NCBI GenBank assembly: GCA_024405235.1
Contig: JAKSPA010000017.1
Coordinates: forward strand, 1 to 14,025
Origin: Lentisphaeria bacterium
GTDB taxonomy: Bacteria; Verrucomicrobiota; Lentisphaeria; Oligosphaerales; Oligosphaeraceae
Length of the DNA stretch: 14,025 bases
Direction of reading: 5' to 3'
Numbering within the stretch: the stretch's first letter is position 1; each line of letters begins with the position of its first letter. The notes beneath the pieces were generated by a model. That model was not told where the DNA came from. It was given only the letters and a program-made list of their open reading frames with translations, and did no database searches. Made by a program: the position numbers and the translations under genes. Positions 7,007 to 14,025 of the stretch are shown piece after piece.

Positions 7007-7327
7007 CTACTCTCCCCACACGACGCAACGATATGTGGAATAGATTCCGAAGACGGAACTGGCTTCCCAATCGACGTGGTGGATTTTGCGGATGCCGCCG
7101 TTGGCGCAGGCCGCTGAAATGGACGAATCGCCGGTGGCGACCAATCCGAGAATGGATTTGGAAACCGCGACACCGACCTTCGGCGACACGGCAGGATCGA
7201 TATCGACGCCAGTGGCAAGCGGCACTCTGATATCTGTATAGAGCACGCCGACGGGATACGTAGTTGCGCAAGAACTCAAAATGGCAACAGCGCACATCAG
7301 AATGGACACAAGAATGAATTTTTTCAT
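7007..7327 (-). CDS. TRL-type small lipoprotein
   Basis: 106-aa predicted lipoprotein. The signal peptide MKKFILVSILMCAVAILSSC ends in a lipobox LSSC with Cys20 as the lipidated residue. The mature part matches the pattern of TRL-like proteins (Pfam TRL family, from memory): GVLYTDIRVPL near the N terminus, GLVATGDSSISAACANGGIRKIHHVDW in the centre, and FGIYSTYRCVVWGE at the end. Function of the family is unknown to me. Start ATG 7325-7327 is supported by GGAG (7334-7337) with a 6-nt spacer. It lies 19 nt after the ddl stop and probably shares its transcript; the repeat-rich gap follows. Membrane side (inner or outer) cannot be read from the residue after Cys with certainty. Confidence 0.85.
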   Translation of the reverse strand: MKKFILVSILMCAVAILSSCATTYPVGVLYTDIRVPLATGVDIDPAVSPKVGVAVSKSILGLVATGDSSISAACANGGIRKIHHVDWEASSVFGIYSTYRCVVWGE

Positions 7328-7346
7328 GGTGTTCTCCGTTTGTAGT

Positions 7347-8468
7347 TTAGTTCAGTTTGAGTGACTGCTTGCGCTGGAAACGCACTTCGGCGGTCTCAAG
7401 CAATGTCGCAATCAATGTCTTATAGTCAATTCCGGAATTCTCCATCATCTTCGGATAGAGCGAAATGTTCGTGAAGCCGGGGATGGTATTCACTTCATTG
7501 AGAATCAGTTCGTCCTTCTTGGCGCCTCTTCCTGCACGGAAGAAGAAGTCCACGCGCGCCATTCCGCCGCAGCCCAATGCGTCGAAGACCATGGCGGCCG
7601 CCTCGCGAATCATCATCTTCGCATTCTTAGTGAGCTTGGCAGGCACCTGCAGCCTGGCGCCGTCGTCGTCAAGATATTTGGCCTTGTAGTCGTAGAATCC
7701 TTTCGTCGGAATCACTTCGCCAGGATCGGCCACGAACACATCGCCGTCGGGCATCTCCAGCACGGCGCATTCGATTTCGCGCGCGCCGACTATGCCCTGC
7801 TCCACAAGGACCTTGTCGTCGAACTGGAAGGCATGCTCCATGGCGGCATCCAATTCCGTCATCTTCTTCACACAGACGACGCCGACGGACGAACCGGTGC
7901 GTGCAGGTTTCACGAACATCGGCAGCCCAAGATCCTTCTTGAGGGCCTCCGCCGGCACATTTTCGTCTGTCCCGAAAGCATAGAACGGCGCCACTGGAAT
8001 ATCCAGAAGCGACGACGCAAGAACCTTCGCGCGCTCCTTGTCCATGCAGTTGGCGCTGGAAGCCACGTCGCATCCGACGTAAGGCACCGACAGCATCTCG
8101 AAGAGGCCCTGGATCGTGCCGTCTTCGCCATTAGCGCCGTGAAGCACGGGAAATGCGATATCGAAAGGCACTGGCTTGCGCTTGCCGTCCGCGAATGCCA
8201 GCGCTGGACCATCAGCGGTTCTCAGCGGGCAGCAGACAAGGCCCTTCGGAGCCTGCTCGACGTTGTTCGGATCATCGGCATTCACAAGAAATTCCTTGTC
8301 GCCATAAAAATTCCAGACGCCGTCCATTCCAATGACGACGACCACGGGATTGTAGCGGTCGCGGTCGATCGCATTGAATACGGAGCGACATGAAATAAGC
8401 GAGACTTTGTGCTCAGGAGACTTTCCGCCGCACACCAATAGAACGCGTTTGCAGGTGTTTTTTGCCAT
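7347..8468 (-). CDS. ddl: D-alanine--D-alanine ligase
   Basis: ATP-dependent cytoplasmic enzyme joining two D-Ala for the peptidoglycan pentapeptide. 373 aa, within the DdlA-type range. ATP-grasp ligase features in order: GGKSPEHKVSL (14-24, Glu19), HGANGEDG (110-117), KPARTGSSVG (187-196, ATP-binding loop), GAREIECAV (228-236), the omega loop YDYKAKY (259-265), RVDFFF (305-310) and the metal/phosphate motif NEVNTIPGFT (324-333). Lys264-Tyr265 in the omega loop is the pair found in ligases making D-Ala-D-Ala, not D-Ala-D-Lac, so vancomycin-type precursors are not suggested. Start ATG 8466-8468; only a weak AAAGA-like ribosome site is visible. It is the first gene of the leftward block, facing the ClC gene across 99 bp. 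Confidence 0.97.
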   Translation of the reverse strand: MAKNTCKRVLLVCGGKSPEHKVSLISCRSVFNAIDRDRYNPVVVVIGMDGVWNFYGDKEFLVNADDPNNVEQAPKGLVCCPLRTADGPALAFADGKRKPVPFDIAFPVLHGANGEDGTIQGLFEMLSVPYVGCDVASSANCMDKERAKVLASSLLDIPVAPFYAFGTDENVPAEALKKDLGLPMFVKPARTGSSVGVVCVKKMTELDAAMEHAFQFDDKVLVEQGIVGAREIECAVLEMPDGDVFVADPGEVIPTKGFYDYKAKYLDDDGARLQVPAKLTKNAKMMIREAAAMVFDALGCGGMARVDFFFRAGRGAKKDELILNEVNTIPGFTNISLYPKMMENSGIDYKTLIATLLETAEVRFQRKQSLKLN

Positions 8469-8567
8469 GTTTTCAATCTTTGCTTAAAGTGATTGTCCCG
8501 TAAGACAATTATTCAAGATGGAATTATGTTAAATATACCGCCCCGATAAATCTCTTTTATACATATA
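8469..8567. promoter_or_regulatory. Divergent promoter region between ddl and the ClC gene
   Basis: This 99-bp gap separates two divergent start codons and must contain promoters for both directions unless one is leaderless. It is AT-rich and carries an inverted repeat ATTGTC-CCGTAA-GACAAT (8492-8509) that could be an operator. A TATAAT string overlaps the ClC start (8564-8569) but lacks a matching -35. I could not assign individual -35/-10 pairs with confidence. Confidence 0.55.
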
Positions 8568-10361
8568 ATGACAAATATATCAAAAATATTTTCCGGAATG
8601 TCCTGGGGGACTCCATGGAAACGCGCCAGACAGAAGCGTCTGCTGATTCTTGGACTGTGCATTGTCATCGGCGCGCTCTCTGGTCTGGCGAGCAGCTGCA
8701 TGCACCTTGTCGCCGAGTGGTTTCACCACCACTGCCAGACATTTCTTGCCCTGAAGTGCACCGAACCGCTTTGGATCGCGCCTGCGCTTCCCGCAGGCGG
8801 CATTTTCTTCTGCGTCATTCTCGGAGCAATGCTTTGGAGAAGGCATCCATACAACACCGCTCTCTGGACGGCAATCCGTGAAGCGCGCTATCCCACTCGC
8901 TGCATGAAGGAATACCACGTGTTCAGCCACATTCTCACCTGCGGCGTCGCCGTCGTAATGGGCATTTCCGCTGGAATGGAGGCGCCAAGCGCCCTCACAG
9001 GCGCCGCGATAGGCGACAATCTCGGACGCAAATTCGGCCTTCCACGTGAAACAAGGACGCTCCTTCTGTGCGCTGGCGCAGCAGCGGCAATCGCAGGCGT
9101 ATTCAGTGCGCCGCTAGCGGGCGCGCTTTTCGCATGCGAAGTGCTTCTGCCTGGCACGTCGGCTGTCACGCTGATTCCGCTGCTAATCGCGGCGGCTTCA
9201 GGCGCGATCGTCAGTCAGCTTTGCGGTGTGGACGTAAGATTTCCAGAGATTCAATACAGCTGGCGCATGGCGAATCTATGGCTGTATGTCTCCGTCGGAC
9301 TGATCTGCGGAGTCTTTTCCGTCATAATCATCAAGACGAATTGCCTTGCGCAGCAGTTGCGGCGTGCAATCGGAAACCAGTGGGCGCTGGCGGTAATCGG
9401 TTCGCTATTATTATATGTACTGTTTCTTCTTCTTCCCATTCTCGGCGGTTCTGGACTCGATTTCGTTCTCAATCTAATGCACGGAAACGCCGATGCGCTG
9501 CCAGAGGGGCTTCTTTCACTGCCGAACGAAAGTGGAAAGACGCTTCTCGCATGCATCGCGATCTGTGCGCTTCTCAAACCCATCGCCTCCATGATTTCCA
9601 TCAATGCGGGCGGTGACGGCGGCATGTTCGCTCCGTCGCTTGTCACCGGCGCCTTCCTTGGTCTCGCAATTCACCAGGCCCTGGTCATGGCGCACATCAC
9701 AGGCTTTCCGCTCATAAACTGCATCGCGGCAGGAATGGCGGGAATGCTTGCGGGAGTCATGCACGCGCCGCTCACCGGACTATTCCTAATCGCCGAGCTA
9801 CTAGGAGGTTATCAACTTTTCGTCCCACTCATGATCGTTGTGGCCTTCGCGACGTTCGTGAGCAAATGCATCTCAAGAGGAAACCTCTATTTCGCCGCTG
9901 CCGAAGCGACCCGCAATCCTGAAAAGGATCCGCTCTTCTCCGAAAGCATCGACGACAATCTCGAGACTCCCGTGGGCGAACTGGCTGACAGAACCCTCTA
10001 CACGCTCGCGCCGCAAGATTCCTTCCGCACTCTCATGAGAGTCCTGATGCACAGCAATCAGGAAATCTTCCCTGTGCTCAATTCAGAAGGAAGACTCGTC
10101 GGAATCATACGCGAAAGGAACATACGGCCTTTCCTTCTGGATTCGTCGCTATACGAAATTCTGGTTGCAGACGATTTCATGGGCGCGGCTCCATGCGCGC
10201 TTCCGTCCGACGCGACACTCGCCGAAGCGACGAGAATCTTCGACGCGACAGGAACGGATTTCATTCCAATCACGCAGAACAATTGCTTCCTTGGCATTCT
10301 GACCAAAGCGCATCTGCTTGAAAACCACAAGGCACTTCTCAATCTAAAAGAACTCTTCTAA
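8568..10361 (+). CDS. ClC-type chloride channel/transporter with C-terminal CBS pair
   Basis: Inner-membrane anion channel or H+/Cl- antiporter. 597 aa: a ClC membrane domain (about 25-440) followed by two CBS domains (about 470-525 and 532-590) that usually bind adenine nucleotides. Landmarks are GMEAP (136-140) with gating Glu138, SAPLAGALFACEV (180-192), GGDGGMFAPSLVTGAFLG (348-364), and Tyr441 in GNLYFAAAEAT, matching E. coli Tyr445. Two departures are seen. The selectivity motif GSGIP is absent (RRHPYNTALW at 91-100 stands there). The position of the internal proton glutamate (E. coli Glu203) is Val192, as in channel-type ClCs. Start ATG 8568 has no Shine-Dalgarno; ATG 8598 is the alternative. 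argB follows after 20 nt. Confidence 0.93.
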   Translation: MTNISKIFSGMSWGTPWKRARQKRLLILGLCIVIGALSGLASSCMHLVAEWFHHHCQTFLALKCTEPLWIAPALPAGGIFFCVILGAMLWRRHPYNTALWTAIREARYPTRCMKEYHVFSHILTCGVAVVMGISAGMEAPSALTGAAIGDNLGRKFGLPRETRTLLLCAGAAAAIAGVFSAPLAGALFACEVLLPGTSAVTLIPLLIAAASGAIVSQLCGVDVRFPEIQYSWRMANLWLYVSVGLICGVFSVIIIKTNCLAQQLRRAIGNQWALAVIGSLLLYVLFLLLPILGGSGLDFVLNLMHGNADALPEGLLSLPNESGKTLLACIAICALLKPIASMISINAGGDGGMFAPSLVTGAFLGLAIHQALVMAHITGFPLINCIAAGMAGMLAGVMHAPLTGLFLIAELLGGYQLFVPLMIVVAFATFVSKCISRGNLYFAAAEATRNPEKDPLFSESIDDNLETPVGELADRTLYTLAPQDSFRTLMRVLMHSNQEIFPVLNSEGRLVGIIRERNIRPFLLDSSLYEILVADDFMGAAPCALPSDATLAEATRIFDATGTDFIPITQNNCFLGILTKAHLLENHKALLNLKELF

Positions 10362-10381
10362 ATCCACTTTTTTTGATTTCA

Positions 10382-11263
10382 ATGGATACTTCAAAAGAAC
10401 AAAGCAAGGCTGACATCCTTATCGAGGCACTGCCTTATTTCCAGCAATTCTACGGCAGTACGGTTCTCGTGAAATTCGGCGGCAGCGCAATGGAGGACAT
10501 GAACCGCGCGTTCGATGTGCTTCGCGACGTGGCCTTCATGAAGATCGCAGGCCTCAAGCCGATCGTCGTACACGGCGGCGGCAAAGCCATCAATGCGGAA
10601 CTTGCGAAGGCAGGCGTTCAGCCGCGCTTCATCAACGGTCTGCGCTACACTGACACGGACACGATTCGCGTGGTCGACAAGGTCCTCCACAACGTCGTCA
10701 ATGCCGATCTTGTGAATTTCCTCAGGGACGAACTGCACATGGACACAGCGGCGGTTTCGGGCAAGAACATTCTGAGATGCCAGAAAATCACGACGAAAGA
10801 CGCCGAGACAGGAGCGGATCTTGATCTGGGCTTCGTCGGAAAGGTAGTCAACGTCGACACCCCGCAAATCGAATGGATTCTCGCAAGAAACCAGCTGCCT
10901 GTGATCGCGCCTCTCGCCTGCGACCAGAACAACGCCATATACAATATCAACGCGGACATGGCCGCCTGCGAAATCGCATCTGAGCTGAAGGTCCGCAAAC
11001 TCGTCTTCCTCTCCGATGTGCCTGGCGTTCTCAGAGATCCCAAAGATCCTTCCAGCCTGATATCGTCAATACATTGCGATGAAGTTGAGGAACTCATCGC
11101 TTCAGGAGTCATCTCTGGCGGCATGATTCCGAAAATCAGAAGCGCAAGAGATGCAGTCAACGCAGGCGTCGGACAGGTTCACATGATCGATGGTCGCCTC
11201 AGACACTCGCTCCTTCTGGAAATCTTCACAAAGGAAGGCGTCGGCACACAGATTCTTCCATAA
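10382..11263 (+). CDS. argB: N-acetylglutamate kinase ArgB, arginine-sensitive type
   Basis: Second step of the acetylated arginine pathway: phosphorylates N-acetyl-L-glutamate with ATP in the cytoplasm. 293 aa from ATG 10382. Amino-acid-kinase motifs: VKFGGSAM with Lys31, VVHGGGKAIN (62-71), NGLRYTD (85-91, Arg88 for substrate), INADMAACEIA (189-199), FLSDVPGVL (209-217, Asp212) and GGMIPKI (246-252, Lys251). The N-terminal helix DILIEALPYFQQF and the C-terminal signature HSLLLEIFTKEGVGT (275-289) are the features of hexameric, arginine-feedback-inhibited enzymes. A TTG nine bases upstream (10373) is in frame, but neither start has a Shine-Dalgarno; ATG is preferred. It lies between a ClC gene and a metal ABC transporter, with no other arginine gene in view, so its position is not that of a pathway operon. 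Confidence 0.97.
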   Translation: MDTSKEQSKADILIEALPYFQQFYGSTVLVKFGGSAMEDMNRAFDVLRDVAFMKIAGLKPIVVHGGGKAINAELAKAGVQPRFINGLRYTDTDTIRVVDKVLHNVVNADLVNFLRDELHMDTAAVSGKNILRCQKITTKDAETGADLDLGFVGKVVNVDTPQIEWILARNQLPVIAPLACDQNNAIYNINADMAACEIASELKVRKLVFLSDVPGVLRDPKDPSSLISSIHCDEVEELIASGVISGGMIPKIRSARDAVNAGVGQVHMIDGRLRHSLLLEIFTKEGVGTQILP

Positions 11264-11275
11264 CGCATTTTCAAA

Positions 11276-12058
11276 ATGTCTTTTGCAGTGGAAATAAAAA
11301 ACCTCTGCTTCGGATACGAAGAGCACGAGGTCCTTCACAATATCAATTTGGAAATCTCTCAGCGGGATTTCGCCATCATCGTCGGCCCGAACGGCGGCGG
11401 CAAGACCACGCTGCTGCGTCTGATGCTCGGCCTTCTGGAGCCGCGCTACGGCTCCGTGAAGATATTCGGCAAGGCGCCATCCGATTGGCGGCGGAAGATG
11501 GCCTACGTCCCGCAATCGCTAAGCTTCGATCCGAGATTCCCAATTTCCGTAATGGAAACCGTCCTTCTCGGACGCATTGAACGCCATCTCTTCGGCGGTG
11601 CACGCGCCGAAGACAGGCGAATCGCCGAGGAAGCGCTGCAGGAGGTCGGACTCGCAGATACCGCAAAGAAGCCATTCGCGGCGCTTTCGGGTGGACAGCG
11701 CCAGCGTGTTCTCATCGCGCAGGCTCTCGCATCGCAGCCTGAGCTGCTGCTGTTGGACGAACCGGGCGCCAATCTCGACACGCCTGGCGTCACCGCCATC
11801 TATGGCCTGCTGAAGGAGCTCAGCCACCGTCTCACCATCGTCATGGTCTCGCACAATCTCACCATGGTCGAGCCCTTTGCGACGCACGTCATCTGCGTCA
11901 ACCACACGGCGGACATGCATAAGATACAGGAAGTCTCGCGTGAAGATCTGCACGCAGGCAACTGGATCCACATCTTCCACCACGAATGTCCCGTCGCACA
12001 CGAAACCGACGACGATCCGTGCTGCGGACCGCATCTTGGACAGGAGGCACACAAATGA
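11276..12058 (+). CDS. Metal-uptake ABC transporter ATPase (ZnuC/MntB type) with His/Cys-rich tail
   Basis: ATPase that powers uptake of a divalent metal (zinc, manganese or iron) through the ABC-3 permease encoded next. 260 aa. Walker A GPNGGGKT (37-44), Q-loop Gln80 (YVPQSLSFDP), signature LSGGQRQR (137-144), Walker B LLLLDEP (157-163) and switch His193 are all intact. The last 30 residues (231-260) contain six His and three Cys (HIFHHEC, AHETDDDPCCGPHL, EAHK), a probable metal-binding tail. Start ATG 11276 lies 12 nt after argB without a Shine-Dalgarno. The stop overlaps the permease start in ATGA (12055-12058), indicating translational coupling. No substrate-binding protein gene is in the window. 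The choice among metals is open. Confidence 0.93.
   Translation: MSFAVEIKNLCFGYEEHEVLHNINLEISQRDFAIIVGPNGGGKTTLLRLMLGLLEPRYGSVKIFGKAPSDWRRKMAYVPQSLSFDPRFPISVMETVLLGRIERHLFGGARAEDRRIAEEALQEVGLADTAKKPFAALSGGQRQRVLIAQALASQPELLLLDEPGANLDTPGVTAIYGLLKELSHRLTIVMVSHNLTMVEPFATHVICVNHTADMHKIQEVSREDLHAGNWIHIFHHECPVAHETDDDPCCGPHLGQEAHK
12042..12047 (+). promoter_or_regulatory. Ribosome-binding site of the ABC-3 permease (AGGAGG)
   Basis: AGGAGG seven bases before ATG 12055, inside the end of the ATPase gene. It fixes the permease start and excludes the longer in-frame start at 11986. Confidence 0.85.
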
Positions 12059-12543
12059 GCACCTTTTTCCAAGACATTGCATCGTCGCCAATGCTTCAGC
12101 GCTCCATCGTCGCGATGTTTCTCGCCGCGATCGCATGCGGAATCGTCGGTTCGTACGTAGTCCTGAAACGCGACAGCTATGCGGTGGGAGCGGTCAGCCA
12201 CTCGCTGCTTGGAGGCGTCGGCGCCGCGCTGTTCCTCGCCGCCAAGTTTCATATCGAATGGCTTACGCCATGGATGGGCGCGCTTGTCGCCGCAATTCTG
12301 GTGGCTACGCTCATCACTCTCATGACCGTCAAATGGAAACTGCGCACCGATACAGTGCTGTCAGCCGTCTGGGCGATCGGAATGGCAATCGGAATTTCGT
12401 TCGTCACTGCGATGCCAGGCTATCCGCCAGATCTCAACAGCTATCTTTTCGGAAGCATTCTGATCATTTCGCCAATGGATCTCTACATGACGGCCATACT
12501 TGATGCCGTCATAATCATCGTCACGCTTCTCTGGATGCGGTGA
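12055..12543 (+). CDS. ABC-3 metal permease, N-terminal part (split gene)
   Basis: First 162 residues of a ZnuB/MntC-type inner-membrane permease. Recognisable are GSYVVLKRDSYAVGAVSHSLLGG (family SH-G motif), the helix LTPWMGALVAAILVATLITL, the motif RTDTVLSAVWAIGMAIGISF and the family sequence DLNSYLFGSIL before ISPMDLYMTAILDAVIIIVTLLW. The frame then ends MR-stop at 12541-12543, whereas whole ABC-3 permeases run to about 260-290 residues. The missing part continues in the -1 frame from 12540. It may be one gene broken by a frameshift, a stable two-subunit split, a programmed frameshift or an assembly join. It has a strong AGGAGG site and a 4-nt overlap with the ATPase gene. Confidence 0.85.
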   Translation: MSTFFQDIASSPMLQRSIVAMFLAAIACGIVGSYVVLKRDSYAVGAVSHSLLGGVGAALFLAAKFHIEWLTPWMGALVAAILVATLITLMTVKWKLRTDTVLSAVWAIGMAIGISFVTAMPGYPPDLNSYLFGSILIISPMDLYMTAILDAVIIIVTLLWMR

Positions 12544-12566
12544 TTCTGATGGTTGCGCTATTGTGG
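12499..12566 (+). repeat. Transmembrane helix encoded twice in different frames
   Basis: 12499-12534 encodes LDAVIIIVTLLW in the frame of the N-terminal permease part. 12531-12566 encodes LDAVILMVALLW in the frame of the C-terminal part. The copies are offset by 32 nt and share the four bases CTGG. They match at 24 of 36 bases, and nine of twelve third codon positions differ, so the protein is conserved but the DNA is not. A canonical permease has this helix once. Confidence 0.75.
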
Positions 12567-12941
12567 CACCAGCGCTTCGTGGCGCTTGCATTCCACAGCG
12601 AACTGCTTACGCTGCGCGGCGTATCGACCACCGCAGTTCAATTCGCGCTGCAGCTGCTCATCGCGATCACCGTCGTGCTTCTCTCCCAAATGGTCGGAAT
12701 CGTCCTTTGCATGGCGCTGCTGATTCTGCCGGTAGGTCCCGCCAGCACCTTCTCGCGCAGGATTCCAGTCATAATGCTGCTGGCAGGAATCATCTGCTTC
12801 GCATGCACGTTCTTCGGCGTGGCGCTTTCATACGACACGCTGCCAGGCAATATTCTTCTGTCGCCTGGAGCGACAATTGTCGAACTCGCCGGCGTGGTCT
12901 TTCTCTTGGCAACAATAATTCGCGCCCTGCGCAAACGCTGA
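12540..12941 (+). CDS. ABC-3 metal permease, C-terminal part (split gene)
   Basis: 133 residues read from GTG 12540, overlapping the stop of the first part as GTGA. The sequence is the normal second half of an ABC-3 permease: VALLWHQRFVALAFHSELLTLRGV (family pattern LLWxxxLxxxxxDxxxAxxxGV), SQMVGIVLCMALLILPVGPAS (family GxLLxxALLxxPAATA), a helix at about 78-95, and LPGNILLSPGATIVELAGVVFLLATII. ATG 12549 is an alternative start. In-frame sequence similar to the family (Leu-Asp-Ala) already begins at 12531, upstream of both starts, which suggests the two parts were, or still are, read as one protein. The end is 44 nt before the M24 peptidase gene. Confidence 0.8.
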   Translation: MILMVALLWHQRFVALAFHSELLTLRGVSTTAVQFALQLLIAITVVLLSQMVGIVLCMALLILPVGPASTFSRRIPVIMLLAGIICFACTFFGVALSYDTLPGNILLSPGATIVELAGVVFLLATIIRALRKR

Positions 12942-12985
12942 ACTTCGGCGTTCAGGCGCCACGCGACGCGTCAACATACATTCCG

Positions 12986-14025
12986 ATGAACACTCTCATA
13001 TACGCAGACAGCGAATCCTGCGCTGATCTCTGGTATCTCACAGGCTTTGCAGCCGAAGATCCGTTCCTCTATTTCCATACGGACGCCGTCACTGCCGTGG
13101 CGGTGAATTCCATCGAAATCGGTCGCGCGCAGAAGCAATGCCACCAGGGCGTGCGCGTCGCCGACATCGGCCATCTGGCGGAATTCTTCGGCATAAAGCC
13201 GATAGACGATCCGAAGATGAACTGGTTTCTTAAACTGATAAAGACGCTTTGCGATGGCACAGGCATCACCGAATGGTTCGTTCCAAACGCTTTTCCGCTG
13301 TTTTATGCGGACCTACTGCGCGAGAACGGAATAAAGGTAAAGCCGTTGTCACCCTTCGCGCCGCAGCGCGCGGTCAAGACCGCCGAAGAAATAGAGAAAA
13401 TCCGCAAGGCAGAGCGGCTAGCAGAAGCAGGACTTGCCGAAGCCGACGGCATGCTCAGAGAAGCCACCATCGACAGCGAGGGCTTCCTGATGCTTGGTGG
13501 TCATAGGCTCTGTGCGGAAGAGCTCCGTGGCGCAATCGATGCGGCAATCGCCAGAAGAGGCGGCATCGGACGCGGCACAATCGCCGCGCCTGGCAGACAG
13601 TCCTCCGATCCGCATCAGGCAGGCACGGGACCGATTCACGCCAACGAACCGATCGTCATCGACATCTTCCCGCGCGACCAAAGCACTGGATACTATGGAG
13701 ATCTGACGCGCACACGCGTGAAAGGCACGCCGTCGCCTATCGTCCAGAAGGCGTATGAGACCGTACTCGCCGTGCAACAGGAGGCGCTTGGCATGCTCAA
13801 GGAAGGCATTCTCGGCTGCGACTTCCAGAAACTGGTCACCGATCGTTTCAATGCGGCTGGATTCCCTACAGGGCGTGACGAAAAGAGCGGCATATACCAT
13901 GGATTCTTCCATAGTCTCGGACAATCGGTGGGGCTTGAAATCCATGAATCGCCTGGACTTAACAACGGCAACAAGACTCCCATGCCAGCAGGAACCGTCG
14001 CCACCGTAGAACCAGGCATCTATTA
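12986..14025 (+). CDS. M24 family metallopeptidase (Xaa-Pro dipeptidase/aminopeptidase P-like), cut by window edge
   Basis: Cytoplasmic peptidase with a pita-bread fold, probably cleaving at Xaa-Pro bonds. 346 codons are visible from ATG 12986 to the edge, with no stop. An N-terminal creatinase-like domain (about 1-130) precedes the catalytic domain. All five expected metal ligands are visible: Asp226 (VIDIFP), Asp239 (YYGDLTRT), His309 (GFFHSLGQSVG), Glu321 (LEIHESPG) and Glu342 (VEPGIY). His320 is the conserved proton-shuttle His. The gap between the two Asp (13 residues) is two longer than the common form, because of PRDQSTGYYG. With the last ligand already passed, only some tens of residues should be missing. 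No Shine-Dalgarno is seen, and it follows the permease after 44 nt. PepP and PepQ cannot be told apart, and the link to metal uptake may be only positional. Confidence 0.92.
   Translation, partial: MNTLIYADSESCADLWYLTGFAAEDPFLYFHTDAVTAVAVNSIEIGRAQKQCHQGVRVADIGHLAEFFGIKPIDDPKMNWFLKLIKTLCDGTGITEWFVPNAFPLFYADLLRENGIKVKPLSPFAPQRAVKTAEEIEKIRKAERLAEAGLAEADGMLREATIDSEGFLMLGGHRLCAEELRGAIDAAIARRGGIGRGTIAAPGRQSSDPHQAGTGPIHANEPIVIDIFPRDQSTGYYGDLTRTRVKGTPSPIVQKAYETVLAVQQEALGMLKEGILGCDFQKLVTDRFNAAGFPTGRDEKSGIYHGFFHSLGQSVGLEIHESPGLNNGNKTPMPAGTVATVEPGIY

Noticed and set aside
8564..8569. TATAAT as -10 box of the ClC gene
   Set aside because: It overlaps the start codon at 8568 and has no -35 at proper distance; it would work only if translation began at 8598.
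10373..10381. TTG start for argB three codons upstream
   Set aside because: No Shine-Dalgarno favours it, and the ATG at 10382 gives a normal N terminus for the family.
12938..12955. Hairpin CTGAAC-TTCGGC-GTTCAG at the permease stop, as a terminator
   Set aside because: The stem is only six pairs, includes the stop codon and has no T tract; transcription into the M24 gene is likelier.

Overview
The window reads as a chromosomal fragment of a Gram-negative (diderm) bacterium. It carries a lipid A gene (lpxD), a Skp/OmpH periplasmic chaperone, a D-Ala-D-Ala ligase, a two-PDZ HtrA protease and a lipoprotein with a lipobox. The large sodium:solute symporter, with extra C-terminal helices and a charged tail ending in an NELDNGRVEG-like motif, together with the TRL-type lipoprotein, resembles proteins I associate with the PVC group (Lentisphaerota, Kiritimatiellota, Verrucomicrobiota), often gut-associated. 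This placement is inference. I see no phage, transposase, CRISPR, tRNA or rRNA.

There are two divergent gene blocks. The left block (1-8468) is transcribed leftwards and is mostly cell-envelope work. In order of transcription it holds ddl, a small TRL-type lipoprotein, skp/ompH, lpxD, a long sodium:solute symporter, a polysaccharide deacetylase, an HtrA/Deg-type protease, and dgkA (diacylglycerol kinase, cut by the left edge). skp and lpxD are 19 nt apart, as in the widespread envelope cluster, but no bamA, fabZ or lpxA lies beside them. A strong hairpin terminator separates the symporter from the deacetylase. The protease has a close match to an ECF/sigma-E-type promoter, GGAACTT-N15-GTCTAT, just upstream of its start, the classical way degP-type genes are induced by envelope stress.

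The right block (8568-14025) is transcribed rightwards: a ClC chloride channel/transporter with two CBS domains, argB (N-acetylglutamate kinase), an ABC-type metal uptake ATPase, its ABC-3 permease and an M24 metallopeptidase cut by the right edge. Spacing is tight (20 nt, 12 nt, a 4-nt overlap, a 4-nt overlap, 44 nt), so this may be one transcript. The 99-bp gap between ddl and the ClC gene must hold divergent promoters.

The most unusual point is the metal permease. It is split into two reading frames by a GTGA junction, and one transmembrane helix is encoded twice, once in each frame (LDAVIIIVTLLW and LDAVILMVALLW), with nearly all third codon positions different. Other oddities are a ClC protein lacking the internal proton glutamate and the GSGIP-like motif, a DgkA with Gly where the conserved metal-binding Glu is expected, a symporter with a charged insertion of about 130 residues, a second sigma-E-like match inside a terminator hairpin, and a repeat-rich gap upstream of skp. 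No stretch above about 140 bases lacks a gene.
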